Source of the DNA: Timema cristinae
Lineage: Eukaryota > Arthropoda > Insecta > Phasmatodea > Timematidae
DNA length: 64,000 bases
NCBI GenBank assembly: GCA_039000515.1
Contig: JBCFYV010009882.1
Coordinates: forward strand, 61,335,317 to 61,399,316
Reading direction: 5' to 3'
How positions within the stretch are numbered: position 1 is the stretch's first letter; each line of letters begins with the position of its first letter. Positions 11,632-23,692 of this stretch are shown piece by piece. The notes under the pieces were generated by a model. That model searched no databases. It saw only the letters and a program-made list of their open reading frames with translations, and was not told where the DNA came from. The translations under genes were made by a program, and so were the position numbers.

Positions 11632-13395
11632 TACAAGCAGTGAGAGAACGGCCCGAGCTATATGACAAGACCAACCCAGAAAGAAGAAAATGTACCGGGA
11701 TTTGTTAGCAGTGAGCTTGCAAAAGGAAGGTAAATAAACTACACCTTATGTTAGTAAAGTTTTATTTGGGAATAGTCACAGATAACTTTTTCAAGGATTG
11801 AATTACTGATGCTTCAGATAGACTCTACTTGCCTTTGACGTTTGCCAATTCGTTCGTCTAATAATGAAAATTACTTTAAAAGGCTTGAAAAACATCCGAC
11901 TGCTGCTTTAATTATTACTATTATTATTACAATATTATATTATATAAAAATTTTCTCAATAGCTCTTATCGGGTGAGATTGTATCCATAGCACCAATTCT
12001 AGATTGGTCGAGTTCGACTTCTGTCATAAAAGAAAAGCTAAACTCAGAAAGATATTTAAGGAAATCCCATATCAATAATTTAGTATGTAGATGTTTTTCA
12101 TTTACTATTTAAATTTACAATATTCTGGTTAATGTTTTGTATATTGTTACTGATTTTTTAAAACTACTCTTCAGTTTCTTGTAATTATTGATATTTTTTA
12201 TTCTTATCAATTATTAATTACTATTTTTTTCGTAACTATTCATGAAAACGTCTATAAATAATTATTTAGCTATTATTGTTTATCTTTTTTTTGTGTAATT
12301 AATATATATTTGTAAGGTACTTGTGTACTTTTCAGTGCCGGCCTGTTATAGGTCTTACGACTGTTGGCTGGTACTATAATGAAATAAATTGAAATTGAAA
12401 TAATGAAGTAGATTGGATGGAACTGGCTCAAATTAGGGATGGGTGGCGCATTTTAGTACGTGCGGCGTTAGACTTTCAAGTTCCGTTTGCCATAGATTAA
12501 ATAAGTACAATAATAATAATATTACTATAGTTGTTGATAGCCCATAATTTGTATTTCAGATGGTAGTGAGGTGACATCCACTGAGGCACAAGCCCGGTGG
12601 AGCATTCTGCGGGAGCGTTATGGCACCAAAAGGCGCAAGCTAGAGCATGCATCTCGCAGTGGGGCTGGGGATTCTTCATCCCAAGATACGTCATGGCCTA
12701 GTTACAAACTGATACAATTTCTAAATGCTCACATCCAGCAGCAAAAGTAAAATTTAATCATTACTAACAACATTGATTATAATCATTATTTAATAGCCTG
12801 ATTACGGAACTGTGTTAACATTTTTAATTAAGTACTGTCTCTATTTTAAAACACATAATTATTATAACCGGTATGTTATGTCACAGGTCCTATGATAGTC
12901 TGGCACCGATGGTAGACTTCCAGTGCAGTAGTCCAAAACCAATCTCTGCAGGAACGGTTAGCGTCTCTACTGAAGAAATGGGTGAGACCGTCGGCTTTTT
13001 AATAGGGATGACAGAGGAGGAGGATAGTTATAATGGAGCATCATCAACCGTAGGGCTGCCTCCTGACTGTGATGAAAGCCCTCCTTCATCCTCACTGCCA
13101 CAAAGGGGTATTAAGCCACAGGCAGTGTCATGGCCAAACCTCGCGCTTCCCCCCCCCCCCCCCCCAAAAAAAAATTAAAGTGGATCCAGGACTAGAGTTA
13201 CTGAAAGGTACTCTAGAAAATATCAACACTTAACTGAGTAGTGTAGAAACGGTGACCAAAGATCCCGATTATTAAATTGAGAATAGCATTGAAATGCCGC
13301 TAAAGTCACTAGTGAGGATGGGAGAAAAGTTAATATTCCAAAAGAAATTTAGAGACTTGATTTCCGAATGTGAGGGTACTTATTATTCTGACTGA
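11632..13395 (+). pseudogene. MADF-domain partner gene of outer Harbinger, broken
   Basis: Exon 1 (about 11632-11728) encodes IQAVRERPELYDKTNPE and then, after a one-base frameshift, KKMYRDLLAVSLQKE, ending at a gtaaat donor. A second exon (12559-12747) gives STEAQARWSILRERYGTKR, completing a MADF domain. A third part (about 12888-13395) is Ser/Pro-rich and acidic, ends with a conserved-looking FRDLISECE, and has its frame changed at a 17-base poly-C run (13149-13165). Further in-frame stops occur near 13230-13280. Exon borders in the last part are approximate. Confidence 0.72.
13149..13165. repeat. Poly-C run (17 bases)
   Basis: An uninterrupted C tract followed by nine A bases lies within the coding remnant of the outer element's MADF gene and switches its frame. 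It may reflect slippage in the genome or a homopolymer error in the assembly. Confidence 0.9.
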
Positions 13396-13414
13396 TTTTT
13401 TTCCCTACTTAATT

Positions 13415-13625
13415 TGGTTGCCACTTTACTATTACTGGTTTTTATTTAACTACCTAATATCTTTTCATTTCATTATTACATTAATATTACTTTATTATTA
13501 CTGGTTTTTATTTAACTACTTAATATCTTTTTCATTTTATTATACCATTTATATAACCTTATTATTACTGGTTTTATTTAACTACGTAATATCTTACTCA
13601 TTTTATTATTACATAAATATTTTTT
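13415..13625. repeat. Three tandem copies of a ~67-bp unit
   Basis: attactggttttatttaacta-type units start at 13431, 13497 and 13564. They produce a spurious hydrophobic ORF (YYYWFLFNYLIS repeated) on the + strand, which is not a gene. The array lies inside the outer Harbinger element. Confidence 0.85.
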
Positions 13626-14389
13626 TGCTTTATACATTCGTCAGATTTGATTCTGATTTCTCTTTTCACTTTATTAATAATAAAAAATACAAAAATAATA
13701 TTATTCATCTGTATAGCTTACTGTGTTATTATTTACCCTATAACATGTACAAATCGATGGTGTCGTTGATTCCTAACTTAAAATAGAAATAAAAAAACAC
13801 AAGTTATATAAAACAATATGTTGGCCTTTAGTCTTCAAAACAACATTTATTATAAACAGGTTTGATAATGTTAAATAGCTTGCTGTTAAGTTCTTAACCC
13901 AAAATATCAAAAGCGTTAAAATAAATTGAAGATCTATAGAATTTTTTTTATTATATTGACATTATACCCAGAACATGTACAAAGTTTAGGCAAGGAGCTG
14001 GCTAATCTCTACACATAAAATGGTTTAGGAACCTAATTCGAGAACAAAATCGTCAGATACAAAGTGAATATCAATATTATTTATACAATAGGTTTATACC
14101 TCAAGTAAAAACACACATTTCCATGAGCATAAACATTAAATAAGCCATTATTGGTTATTTGGGGATCATATACAAGAACGAGAAGAAAAATAAATACAAC
14201 TATTTATTCCTATACAAAAACTAAAACAAAAAAGTTATAGAAGACAATAAAGGTTCGTATGGTCTCCAAAAGAGTAACCATTAATATGATTGATAATAAC
14301 CGTCAGCTCTGGTTATAGTGAGCCTGTGTGGACTCTGATATCACTCTCATTTAATGGTAACTTTTATTCTTCACCCTCCCTACATTTTC

Positions 14390-16197
14390 TTATGGAATTT
14401 TCCTGCCAAGACACTGACCAACACCATTGAGATGGCCATAGAGTTTGTTACGACGATCCTTGTCTGCATTCCTAGCATTTGGAGTTGCCAGTTGTAGGAT
14501 TGGTGTTAATGCACCATCAGCAGTTGGGACCAACGTATGCCATTGGCCTAGAGAAATGGTACCATCAGATAGTTCAATATCAACAAAATTGGGAGGGGGC
14601 AAAATTGTCTCTCATTTCTTGGTCCCCCGTTTTGATGATACAATAGTGCAGGATGCCCGATGCCCGAATAATGCACTCTATTGTATCTTCTGCTGCTGAA
14701 ATCACTCAGTGGAATATGCGCTATCTGGCTGCCAAAATCCCAAATGCATTTTCAACCCCCCCCCCCCCCTGTCTAGCTCTTCTGAGGAGGTAATCAAACG
14801 ACGCTTTTTCCATAACTAAATCCCCCCCCCCCCAATAAGGTTTCATCAGATATGGCTTGAGAGGAAAGGCTGCATCACCCACAAGGAAATAGGTCATGTC
14901 AACCTAACTGTGTGGTTAAAGTTAGAATTAGGAAGACCTAAGCTTCCTTCATCCAAACGCACCCCAAGATTCGACTGTCGAAATAAACCTGCATCATTTT
15001 GTGATCCTTCACCTCCCACATCGACAATAAGAAAAGTGTAATCAGCATCACACACCGCAAGGAACAACAAGCTGAAAAACATTTGTAGTTGAAGAATGCA
15101 CTTCCAGAGGATTGTCGGGCTTGAATTCGAACATGCTTACCATCTATTGCCCCTGTGGTATGCATTATGTTCCACCTGGCCCAGAACCGACTAACTATGT
15201 CCCTATACTCCTGGTTTGATATTGGCAGTTGAAGGCATCTGGCAGTCAACTCCTTGACTATCACCGTCAAAGTTTCCTTTAGTATCGCGGAAACAGTGCT
15301 CTGGCCACATCGATAAGCAAAGGCCAATGTTCTCTGGCTATCAGCTGCTCCCAAGAAACCTTAGGTACAGGATATCCAGTGTATCGCTTATATTCTGATA
15401 GCATACTGCACTAAGCCAACCCTTTTAAAATGTAAGCTTTTAGATGGATTTTTAACTTAATTTATATAGATTGTCAGTTCCTTAGATCAATTTCATATGT
15501 GGGGTAGAGTATTTCTCATTTATGTCATCTAGAAGTCTTTCCAATACATAGTTGGGATATAATATATAGATTAAATTATTTTTAAAGTATATTTATTATT
15601 TACTCAATATTTTGATACAGATATTGATGAATTTACTTTTGTTTAAAGTTATCCCAGTTTATGGTAACCATATATTATTTATTTAAGTATTACAAATTTA
15701 AATATACTTTCATATAGTACTAGGCCCTATGATTTAAAATCATATATGATTAATATAATGTAAATACAAACATCAATATTTATAGTTATTTGATTTATTT
15801 ATATTTTATACTGTACCTCAGAGTAATGGCCAATCTTTGAGGCTCAGTTATAGCTGTCCTCATTTCCCGCTTCTTTAAAAGGAGTCCCACCAAACTTAGA
15901 AGGTATTCAAATCTGTAATTATTGTACCAGTAGTGGGCTAAGAAACATTTTAAAACAGTACTTTATGCCAATAATTAACCTAATTTATAAAAATAAGCGT
16001 TTAAGGATTTCAGATTTTAAATTACACATACCTTTCGAAATTCAATCGCGTGTAATTGAAGAGCATAGTGAGGGCATCAAAGCGCATTTCTTCGACTAGT
16101 TTATGCCAATCACCTTGCAGAAGTCTCCTGCGAAAGAGTTCTCTAACACCAAAGCGTCGTGGTTTCTTGTTACATTTGATTTTGTAGTTTCAATATG
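14390..16197 (-). pseudogene. PIF/Harbinger DDE transposase of outer element, broken
   Basis: Three exons can be read. Exon 1 (about 16197-16032) encodes PRRFGVRELFRRRLLQGDW. Exon 2 (15912-15817) encodes FEYLLSLVGLLLKKREM and ends AITLR. Exon 3 (about 15366-14390) encodes DSQRTLAFAYRCGQST, GAIDGKHVRIQ (first Asp), VGDAAFPLKPYLM (second Asp) and VENAFGILAARYR (Glu). The three catalytic residues are all present, unlike the inner copy, but frames are broken by a one-base insertion near 15350, another shift near 15070 and G-rich runs. The phase-2 intron after AITLR is at the same place as in the inner transposase, so the two share ancestry. Confidence 0.85.
14756..14833. repeat. Two poly-C runs (14 and 12 bases) in transposase remnant
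   Basis: C runs at 14756-14769 and 14822-14833 read as poly-Gly on the - strand, inside the outer transposase. Such runs are improbable in DNA this AT-rich and should be treated as possible assembly or slippage artefacts. Confidence 0.9.
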
Positions 16198-16607
16198 CTT
16201 CCAGAGCTAGTACCTCAAGTTTAATCAGGTTCAGTTTGAGATACATTTTGGAGATTAAACTTAAACACAAAAAGTATAAAGCTCCAAAGAACTAGGGCAT
16301 ACTGACAATAAGTTGGAATGATTTATTTTTGTGCTTTAAAAATACATACTTTATAATATACAATTAATTTCACAACTCGTGATATTATTAGGCTAAAGTA
16401 GATTTAATATTTAAGTAGATTTAAGAATTAAGCTAGAATAGGAAAATAAATTTATCAAAAAGTTTAATGATAAATATCTATAATATATTTAGAAAACAGT
16501 ATACATTCACCGATCATATACTCTAATACAAATAGTACAAATCACAGATCTCAACACCTACTCTAGAATGGAGATGTTTGATTCGAGTTGTTAGCTTAAG
16601 TTACATG

Positions 16608-16672
16608 AATCGTGATAACATATACGTTAAGCTAACTTTAAGTTAACTTTAAGAGAACGTTACGTTAAGTTG
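16608..16672. repeat. Subterminal TTAACTTAA-type repeats, outer element right end
   Basis: The + strand shows gttaagctaactttaagtta and acgttacgttaagttgatcg, inverted relatives of the left-end cluster at 7504-7650. Confidence 0.6.
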
Positions 16673-16695
16673 ATCGTAATCCCGTAATCCCAGCA

Positions 16696-19027
16696 TCACT
16701 CTGCTTACTCCATTGAGTTCAACAATGTTATGCCCCTCTTTCTCAAACCATTGTTTATTATGCATTTCTCATTTGTCAATTGGCTTACACCTTTAACCCA
16801 GTTATATTCTTCTTGCTCGACTCTGTCTAATTCTGCAAATAATTCTTGATCCAGAGTAGGTAGCTCGGGTAGAATCTTGGAGGACGTCGGTTCTCTCCCT
16901 ATCCTGTAGTTGGTAGACTACAATTTTGGAATTACAATAATTACAATATAACGACGTCTGACGAGGCTCGTTAATGCTCCGGCTTGAGCATCCAAGACAG
17001 TGCAGGACCAAATCGCAAATCTCCATGTACCCCTTTTGGTATTCTTTTATGAAATAGCTCGGAAATTCCCCTCCAATTTCGATCTTACTAAACTGCTAGA
17101 TCTAATCTCCCAGCTTGTGGAACATTTTTCAAATGCGGTGAGATCCACCGTTCACGGTTGGGCCAACCGCTCCCTTCTAAGTTTCTCCCTCCCCCACACG
17201 ATGTCTCCAGCATCGATCCACGAATTATGTGACTAGTCAAATACTAAGCCTTTAACGTATGTTCTATCTCTAACAGGTGTGACGATTTTCTCTACGGGGT
17301 ACATCTGAGAAAATTTCTTGTATTAAATATTTGCTAAAGGTTTGAGTAAGACTGCACACTTTAAGAACTTATGGAAATCTAAAATTATTTTATGCTTCAA
17401 TATTGATAAATTACATATTTGCTTAAACTTCTGAGAAATACGTTTACTAATGTATTACGTATTTGGTTAACTTGTTTAAGTTTTTTCTTTAGTTATCTTA
17501 AAGTTTCTTTAATTATTTTGTAAAAACATAGGTTATACTGAATACATTAAGATGATGATGGATGATTAAGTCTTTTATTTCAACACACATTCAAGTATTA
17601 AATTCTCTTATACATTTAAAAAATCATTTATATATTATAAATAATGAAATAAAAATGTTAATTATAAAAAAAATCACTTTTACAAAGAATAAATGTAGAT
17701 TAAACATGATATGTATCCCAAAAGGATCAGAGATAGAATTGATAGAGACATAAGGATCGGAGATCAAGTTTTTTTTACACGTGTCTACAATTTGTCCACC
17801 TTTAGAAAGAGCTGAATGCTCGAACCGTTGTATTCTTAGTTCAGCATATTGATCAAAGTAGATGACTTAATTATTTTATGAAAGAGAATATATCATTCAC
17901 TTTAACATTAACGATTCCAACAGCACGAGTAATTGTATTCAATGGAGCAGCAGTCTACATAGTTCAGTTCTTTTTTATTTAATTCAGTACGGAGATCCCA
18001 TAGTTCTTGAAATTCAGGAAGAATATCTTTAACAGGGTGAAAAGGTTTAATAATCATGATCAATGACAGATTACCACTTACTGTTGTCACATACATAAAA
18101 TTAACGATGAAACACTTTACGTATAAACTGAATAGGTATTAATACCCGATAATTAAATAAGAAGGATGAAACAATCTGTAAATTCTTCATATTAAATAAC
18201 TTAAAAATCTGGGATCAATCCTGAAGGAGTTAGAGTGATACACACGGTTGTTTATTAGACCTAGACCCGTTTTAACCTTACTATTATGTTTAACGCTAGT
18301 CTCCGAAGCTGTATCCAGCTCACCGTACCACTTACACTAAACAAATCGACGTACTTAATCAAAGCGATGATTTGAAGCAGAGACGGTACGGAAGTTTATA
18401 TCTCGTTTCTTATAGCACACTTGACCAAATCACAAACGTTCTGACTGATCAAGCTTAGTAATTTTAATTCAATCATAGAGGAGTCTGACATTTTCCATGT
18501 AAACAGTACCAGAATGAATGGCACACTTTATCTCAATGCGTAAGACTTTAAGCTTTTTTAGAGAAGAAACAAAAATATTACCCAATTCAGAAAAGTAGTA
18601 CCATCACTGTGGTCTATGATACTTCAAAGCCAAGCTAGATTCTCTGTTATTTTAGTGTATATCGTTGAGGTAATCTCTCCAGATGAAAATTAATCAACAA
18701 ACTTAGCTCGGAATAGAGTCCACCCCTTCTCTCCCAAGATAATCAATGATGATGAGTAGTCACCCAATCCACATTTCTCTTAATCAATGACGAAAGTAAA
18801 CCTATATGTAAATGAAGAAGGAACTTATATTTGTACACTTTAGGAGAATCGGGACGTATGATGGCCAGCTCCTCTATTAGGAAGACATATTTCTCGCTCG
18901 CTTGCACGTCTATCAGCCTACTATACGCTGTTGAGTATTTCTGCATCCATTTATGATGCCATCTTGCTGACATCACTGCTAGAAGGTTTATAACAGACCA
19001 CACGATCGTGTATAATGAGACCGAATT
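16696..19027. other. Intronic stretch without assignable gene
   Basis: Short ORFs on both strands (for example about 17000-17236 on + and 16802-17026 on -) overlap each other and match no family I recognise. The - strand around 17230-16810 has somewhat higher GC and could be a decayed element-derived coding piece. There is not enough to name it. Confidence 0.3.
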
Positions 19028-19037
19028 CTTAAATAAT

Positions 19038-19321
19038 CATTATTATTATTATTAGCACCGCGTCTTACTACCCGTTCGGGTTATACGCACTTACGCTAGT
19101 GTGTAATGGTAGGGTGATTGTGAGATGAAATGAAGGACCTACAGTTTAACATGGAATCCGAACCACGGTGGCGGCCTGGCATTCCCCACATTCACAAGAT
19201 GTCTTGTCAGAGTGAAGGAAGGGTTTGGAAATCAGATAAATATATGCCGGGACCGAGGATTGAACCCCGGCCGCCAGCACAGAAGTCTGACACCTTACCC
19301 CTAGACCCCCAGGTCACCGAC
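19038..19321 (-). mobile_element. SINE family B, full length, with target duplication
   Basis: On the - strand it has a tRNA-like head (GGTGACCTGGGGGTCTAGGG as A-box region, GGGGTTCAATCC as B box), a body, then the tail GCGTATAACCCGAACGGGT continuing to CGCGGTGC and (AAT)n. A 10-bp direct duplication CTTAAATAAT flanks it (19028-19037 and 19322-19331). The copy at 37653 is the same family on the other strand. Confidence 0.9.
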
Positions 19322-19331
19322 CTTAAATAAT

Positions 19332-21360
19332 TACTGGAATAGTGTTATCCAACTCGAACCTTATAATACATGTTATCATTATATCATTGGGATTAACTAC
19401 CTGTTTACTTGCATCCAACACGATGATGTGTGCCACAGATTTGAAATGTCCCGGATTGATCATTGTTAGAGGGGTAATTGTTACGCAGTATGAAATCTGA
19501 AAATTTGCAGTCTTCGTACAATTTAGAGAATACATTTTGGTTAAAGTCTAAATTCATATTTTCGTAAGGATAAATGACTGAATTCAAGTAGATGAGTAAC
19601 GAAAATGAAGTAACGTGATTTTTCCAAAGTGGTTGAAACTTACACAGTCCAGTCACTTTGCATATACGTCAGTACGCTAAGACAATCGTACAATTCCCAC
19701 TTACGAAATGGAAGATAAATATCCTGTCTGGTATTGATGATTTGAGGAGATTCATTTGATTCAAATAATTCTTCATGAGAGTAATTAACCATTTAGAGTT
19801 TACTTAGTCATATCTTGGTAAGTTTCTCAAGGTAAGCTTATAGTAGCGCATTAATGTTGTTCGTCGATCGGACAAAAATGCGGGAATAGTCTTCTGCTGT
19901 CTTAGAATCCTAGTATGAAACGAAAAGTGACGCATGCGTCAAATATACCTGTCGGAGCATGTATTTATACTTCGTCAAGTTTACATTCTAAGTTTTCAAG
20001 GTACGCTTTTTCACATTTTCCACTCGATAGATAATTTTGGGTTGATTATTGATGAGAGTATCTTATTTTTATTTAAATATTTAAAAAATATTGTCTTAAC
20101 GATTTGGTTCAAAATTGGTATCGGGGGACTATTTTACATTATTAATAATAATATTTCTTTTGTTGTCCAAAATAAATTAATTCAATAGTAGTTTTTAATC
20201 GAAATTATATAGAAAATTTTAATTTTCTGAGAATTGACTTTGAAAATTTAATTCGAATTGGGAATCTGGGAATAGATTTTAATGATATATAAGACAATGA
20301 TTTTTTTATATAACAAAGAGCTTTATGTAAGATTATTGTTAACTTTTATAAATTTATATTTTCTAAAATATATTTGAATAATTTGGTTTAAATGTATACA
20401 TAAAGAGTTATTATTGGATTAACAAGATTATGGGTTTGTTTTTATGGAAAAACATGCTTAGGGGTCGTTTAGTCAATTTTCATTAAACAAAATTATCGTT
20501 GAAGACATAATTAAAAATATGAAAAATTTATTGCGATTGTTTCATATCATTTATTTGTTAATATTATTTTACCTATATCGAGAGCCGAAAGCCCTTGGCC
20601 GCTTTGCGGCCGGTGTGGCTTACTTCTAAATACAAACATCTTATTCTTTGCAATTTCATCATATAAAATCCACGAGTGTGAAATTGAGCGTATATTTGTA
20701 ATAGATACGTTTGTGAACATGACACCTTTAAACGCTTGACCACTAGTTAACACTAAAAACAAGATAAATACTTACTAATATTGATGGAAAAAATATTAGG
20801 GTGTGCATTTCGAATTCATTATACTAATCCTTACATTATATTTTGAGTTTGATTCCTATGTTGGAAGGGGACGCGAGAAAGGCCAGTGTTTTTGCAGATT
20901 TTTTTGGTAATAGAAATCAAATAATTCTCCATTAGAAACATACTATCATTTTCTTCACATGGTGACATCAACAGTTCTTGATTATCTGTTAAGGGTGTCC
21001 TGAAATTTAATGGCAATATTTTCTCCTAATTTAAAATTTGTCTTATATACTGCTGCTATGTTTATAAAAGATAGACAAGAACTGTTGATATCATCATATG
21101 TATAAAATTAAATTTTGTGTTTTTACGGGAAGAATATTTTATTTATGTTGCAAAATAAAGCTTTGTTATAAGAATTGTAAAATCATTGGTCTTTCCTAAC
21201 ATCCCCTTCTACCCCACCTTAAATCGAATGATGGTTATGTGGATAACTCCAAAACCAGAAAACATAGAACAGAATAACCTTAGCACATCTACTCAGTGAA
21301 AATTGCGGATGTGACATAGGAACTTACAGGCAGAGAAAGTATTGTGATCGTCAAAAAAAT
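19332..21360. other. Intronic AT-rich stretch, nothing assignable
   Basis: I see only short unrelated ORFs and no repeat or RNA structure that I can support. Confidence 0.4.
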
Positions 21361-21369
21361 CAAACTCGA

Positions 21370-22080
21370 GATTTTGATGAATTTCAACATTTCATGACCC
21401 CCCCCCCCCCCAATCCAAAAAAGTTGTTTTCGAATTTCCGTCTGTCGGTCTGTACCCCGGAATAGATCCTAATTTAACCTACCTATCAGGCTAAAAATGG
21501 TATCTAGGGATTTCATAGGGTTGCACCAAGGGCTTTTTGGAATTGAATATCTAACCCTCATATTAAGGGTAGTTTACTTGAGGGTGAAAAGAGAAAAAAA
21601 TTAATTTTCTCAAAGTTGGCTCCAACGATATTGATTAAATTTCATTTCTAAGCATTGATCAATATTATAAACAAAATGACTACTCTAATTTTTTAGGCAA
21701 AATAACCTTAAGGGTTTCGGTCTGATGAATATTATTATTATTATTAGCACCGCGTCTTACTACCCGTTCGGGTTATACGCTCTCACGCTAATGTGTAATG
21801 GTAGGGTGATTATGAGATGAAATGAAATGTCGACGTTCCATTACCTCACGAACCCTAAAATGTGGTTCCTGCAATGCTGTCTGTTTGTGTGTCTGTTTAA
21901 CCCTAAAACTAGGAGTAAGTTAGTAAAAGGTGAAAAGAGAAAAAATCTATTCTCTAAAAATCGGCTCCAACGATTTTGATTACAATTCGTATTTAGGCGT
22001 TATTTAAGACTATAAACAAAATGGATATTTTCATTTTCATATAAAAATTACTTTTAGGTACTTTACAGACAGGGAAATTT
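21370..22080. repeat. Two diverged copies of an unclassified repeat, split by a SINE
   Basis: A block near 21590-21680 (gaaaagagaaaaa, ggctccaacgat-ttgatta, ataaacaaaatg) recurs near 21935-22025. Between them, 21730-21826 is the 3' part of a SINE on the - strand. A 14-base poly-C run lies at 21398-21411. The repeat is unclassified. Confidence 0.6.
21730..21826 (-). mobile_element. 5'-truncated SINE, 3' tail with (AAT)n
   Basis: It carries the shared tail GCGTATAACCCGAACGGGT, CGCGGTGC and (AAT)n, plus about 45 bases of the family B body (TCATCTCATAATCACCCTAC). The tRNA-like head is missing. Confidence 0.85.
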
Positions 22081-23635
22081 CCTTATCTCCGCAACTATTT
22101 AAGATACTAAATAACTTATCATTGCTAAAATTGTAACGTTTAAAGGAGCTAGCCTGATATATTAATGTTTGCTCGCCACCATTAGGGTGACATTTGATAT
22201 GATGATTGAATTGGGTCTAAGTTTGTTATACTGTATTATAATAATTAATAAGGGATGATGTCTTATTTTAGAAAACAAAAGTTCTGATGTTTTATAGTTT
22301 TTTATTTTAAGTAGATAAAATGTTTTTTGCTAGATGTTTCACACTTTGTAGATTTTAATTTAAAAGCCCGACTATTACGTTATATGGATGCTATTTCCCG
22401 ACACGTGAGACTTAGAACACAGATTAAGATGCCATAGACTCTACCAACACGTCTCTTCGTCAGAAGGAAAGGTGAAGAGATGCGTACCCTGAAAGGGGTA
22501 TATCAAGTGAAATTTCCTTCTCCAAGCTTCCCAAAAGAAAAAAGGTGTGGTAGTCTAGGTGCGTTTCTGTTAAAAAAAAATCGTTGTCTTTTTAAACGGA
22601 GACGTAGGAAGATGTCGCCATACCTTGCAACTAAACAACGTAACACAAATAAATCTTACTACCCGCTCGCATTTAAAATATCGTAATTTTGAATATAGAT
22701 GTGAATAATAAATCATTGGGATGTATTTAATTTCAAATTTTAGTAATATTAAAAATAAAAAAACTTTATTTGAAATATATATTTATAAAACCAATAGTTT
22801 CTGAGATATTGGTAAATATATTAATACAATTTTGTGAGCCTTAGTTGTACAAAGATACTACTTAAGCTTTAACGTAATAATTCCCTAATGCCATAGAGTA
22901 AGTAGATAAGTAAGTCTTTCAAAAAGTGTATGTTATTTTTCTTTAACCTCTTAGGGAAAATTTTGTAAGCAATGATCTTTCTCTATCATTTTAGACTCAC
23001 TAGTCAATATTTACCTATTTTATTTGTCTGAATCTATAAATGAAGAATTTAATAAAATTCGATAACCATAAATTGTGCAACCCCCCCTAATAAAATGTCG
23101 AAAATCCTAACCATAAGTCGAAATTTTAATAACTGTCAACACAATATCGATATATATTTTCTTTTAGTCCAACTATACTAGTGAGGACTTTAATTCCTTA
23201 AAAAGAAAATCATTAAATCTAAATCTGGGTGTCAAAAAATGTTTAACGTAAATATAACGCAATTCTTTCTCGGGTTTGTCAGTGTATATTATTTTGTTTC
23301 ACATATATTACGAGTTTAGTTTTAAACAATAGAGTGAGAAAGTCCGTGTGGAAGTCTATATCATTTATTTAACTTCTATATATATTTATAACCTTACTCT
23401 GAAGAACGTTTAGCTGCTCCCACGCGTATCTCCAAAACCAAGTTAATAGCAATCTGAAGCTTATAATAGGCCTGCGTATTCAAAGAAACCTAAATGAGTT
23501 CTTCCCTTATTTGCTATGTTCTCTTATTATTATTACTACTATTTTTTATCATCATCATCGTATATGCTATGGGTAAATTTCGAACTTGGATAAAGTCGAT
23601 ATTAGTCAAATAATGTTAATTAATTAATTAATATT

Positions 23636-23692
23636 AGTACCGCGTATTAATACCCGTTCGGGTTGTACGCTTTAAGGCTCTGCCTACCCATA
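23636..23692 (-). mobile_element. SINE 3' tail fragment
   Basis: The + strand reads agtaccgcgtattaatacccgt, then tcgggttgtacgctttaagg, a diverged copy of the shared SINE tail in reverse orientation. No head is visible. The adjoining ggctctgcctaccc recurs inverted at 28398, next to another SINE. Confidence 0.7.

Larger units (their letters stand above)
7504..16695. mobile_element. Outer PIF/Harbinger-type transposon (9.2 kb including nested element)
   Basis: The left end TGCCGGGATCACG is followed by TTAACTTAACG-type repeats. This matches the inverted right end, which reads inward TGCTGGGATTACG, then a duplicated GGGATTACG, then ATCAACTTAACG. A 3-bp TCA flanks both sides (7501-7503 and 16696-16698), which is close to the TWA target preference of the superfamily; exact ends are less certain than for the inner element. 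Removing the nested element (7672-10610 plus one TAA) leaves about 6.25 kb. It carries a MADF/Myb-like gene (+, 11632-13395) and a DDE transposase (-, 14390-16197) arranged convergently, both broken. Confidence 0.78.

Noticed and set aside
13370..13786. 138-codon hydrophobic ORF resembling a membrane protein
   Set aside because: It runs through three tandem copies of a 67-bp AT-rich repeat; the apparent membrane segments are the repeat.
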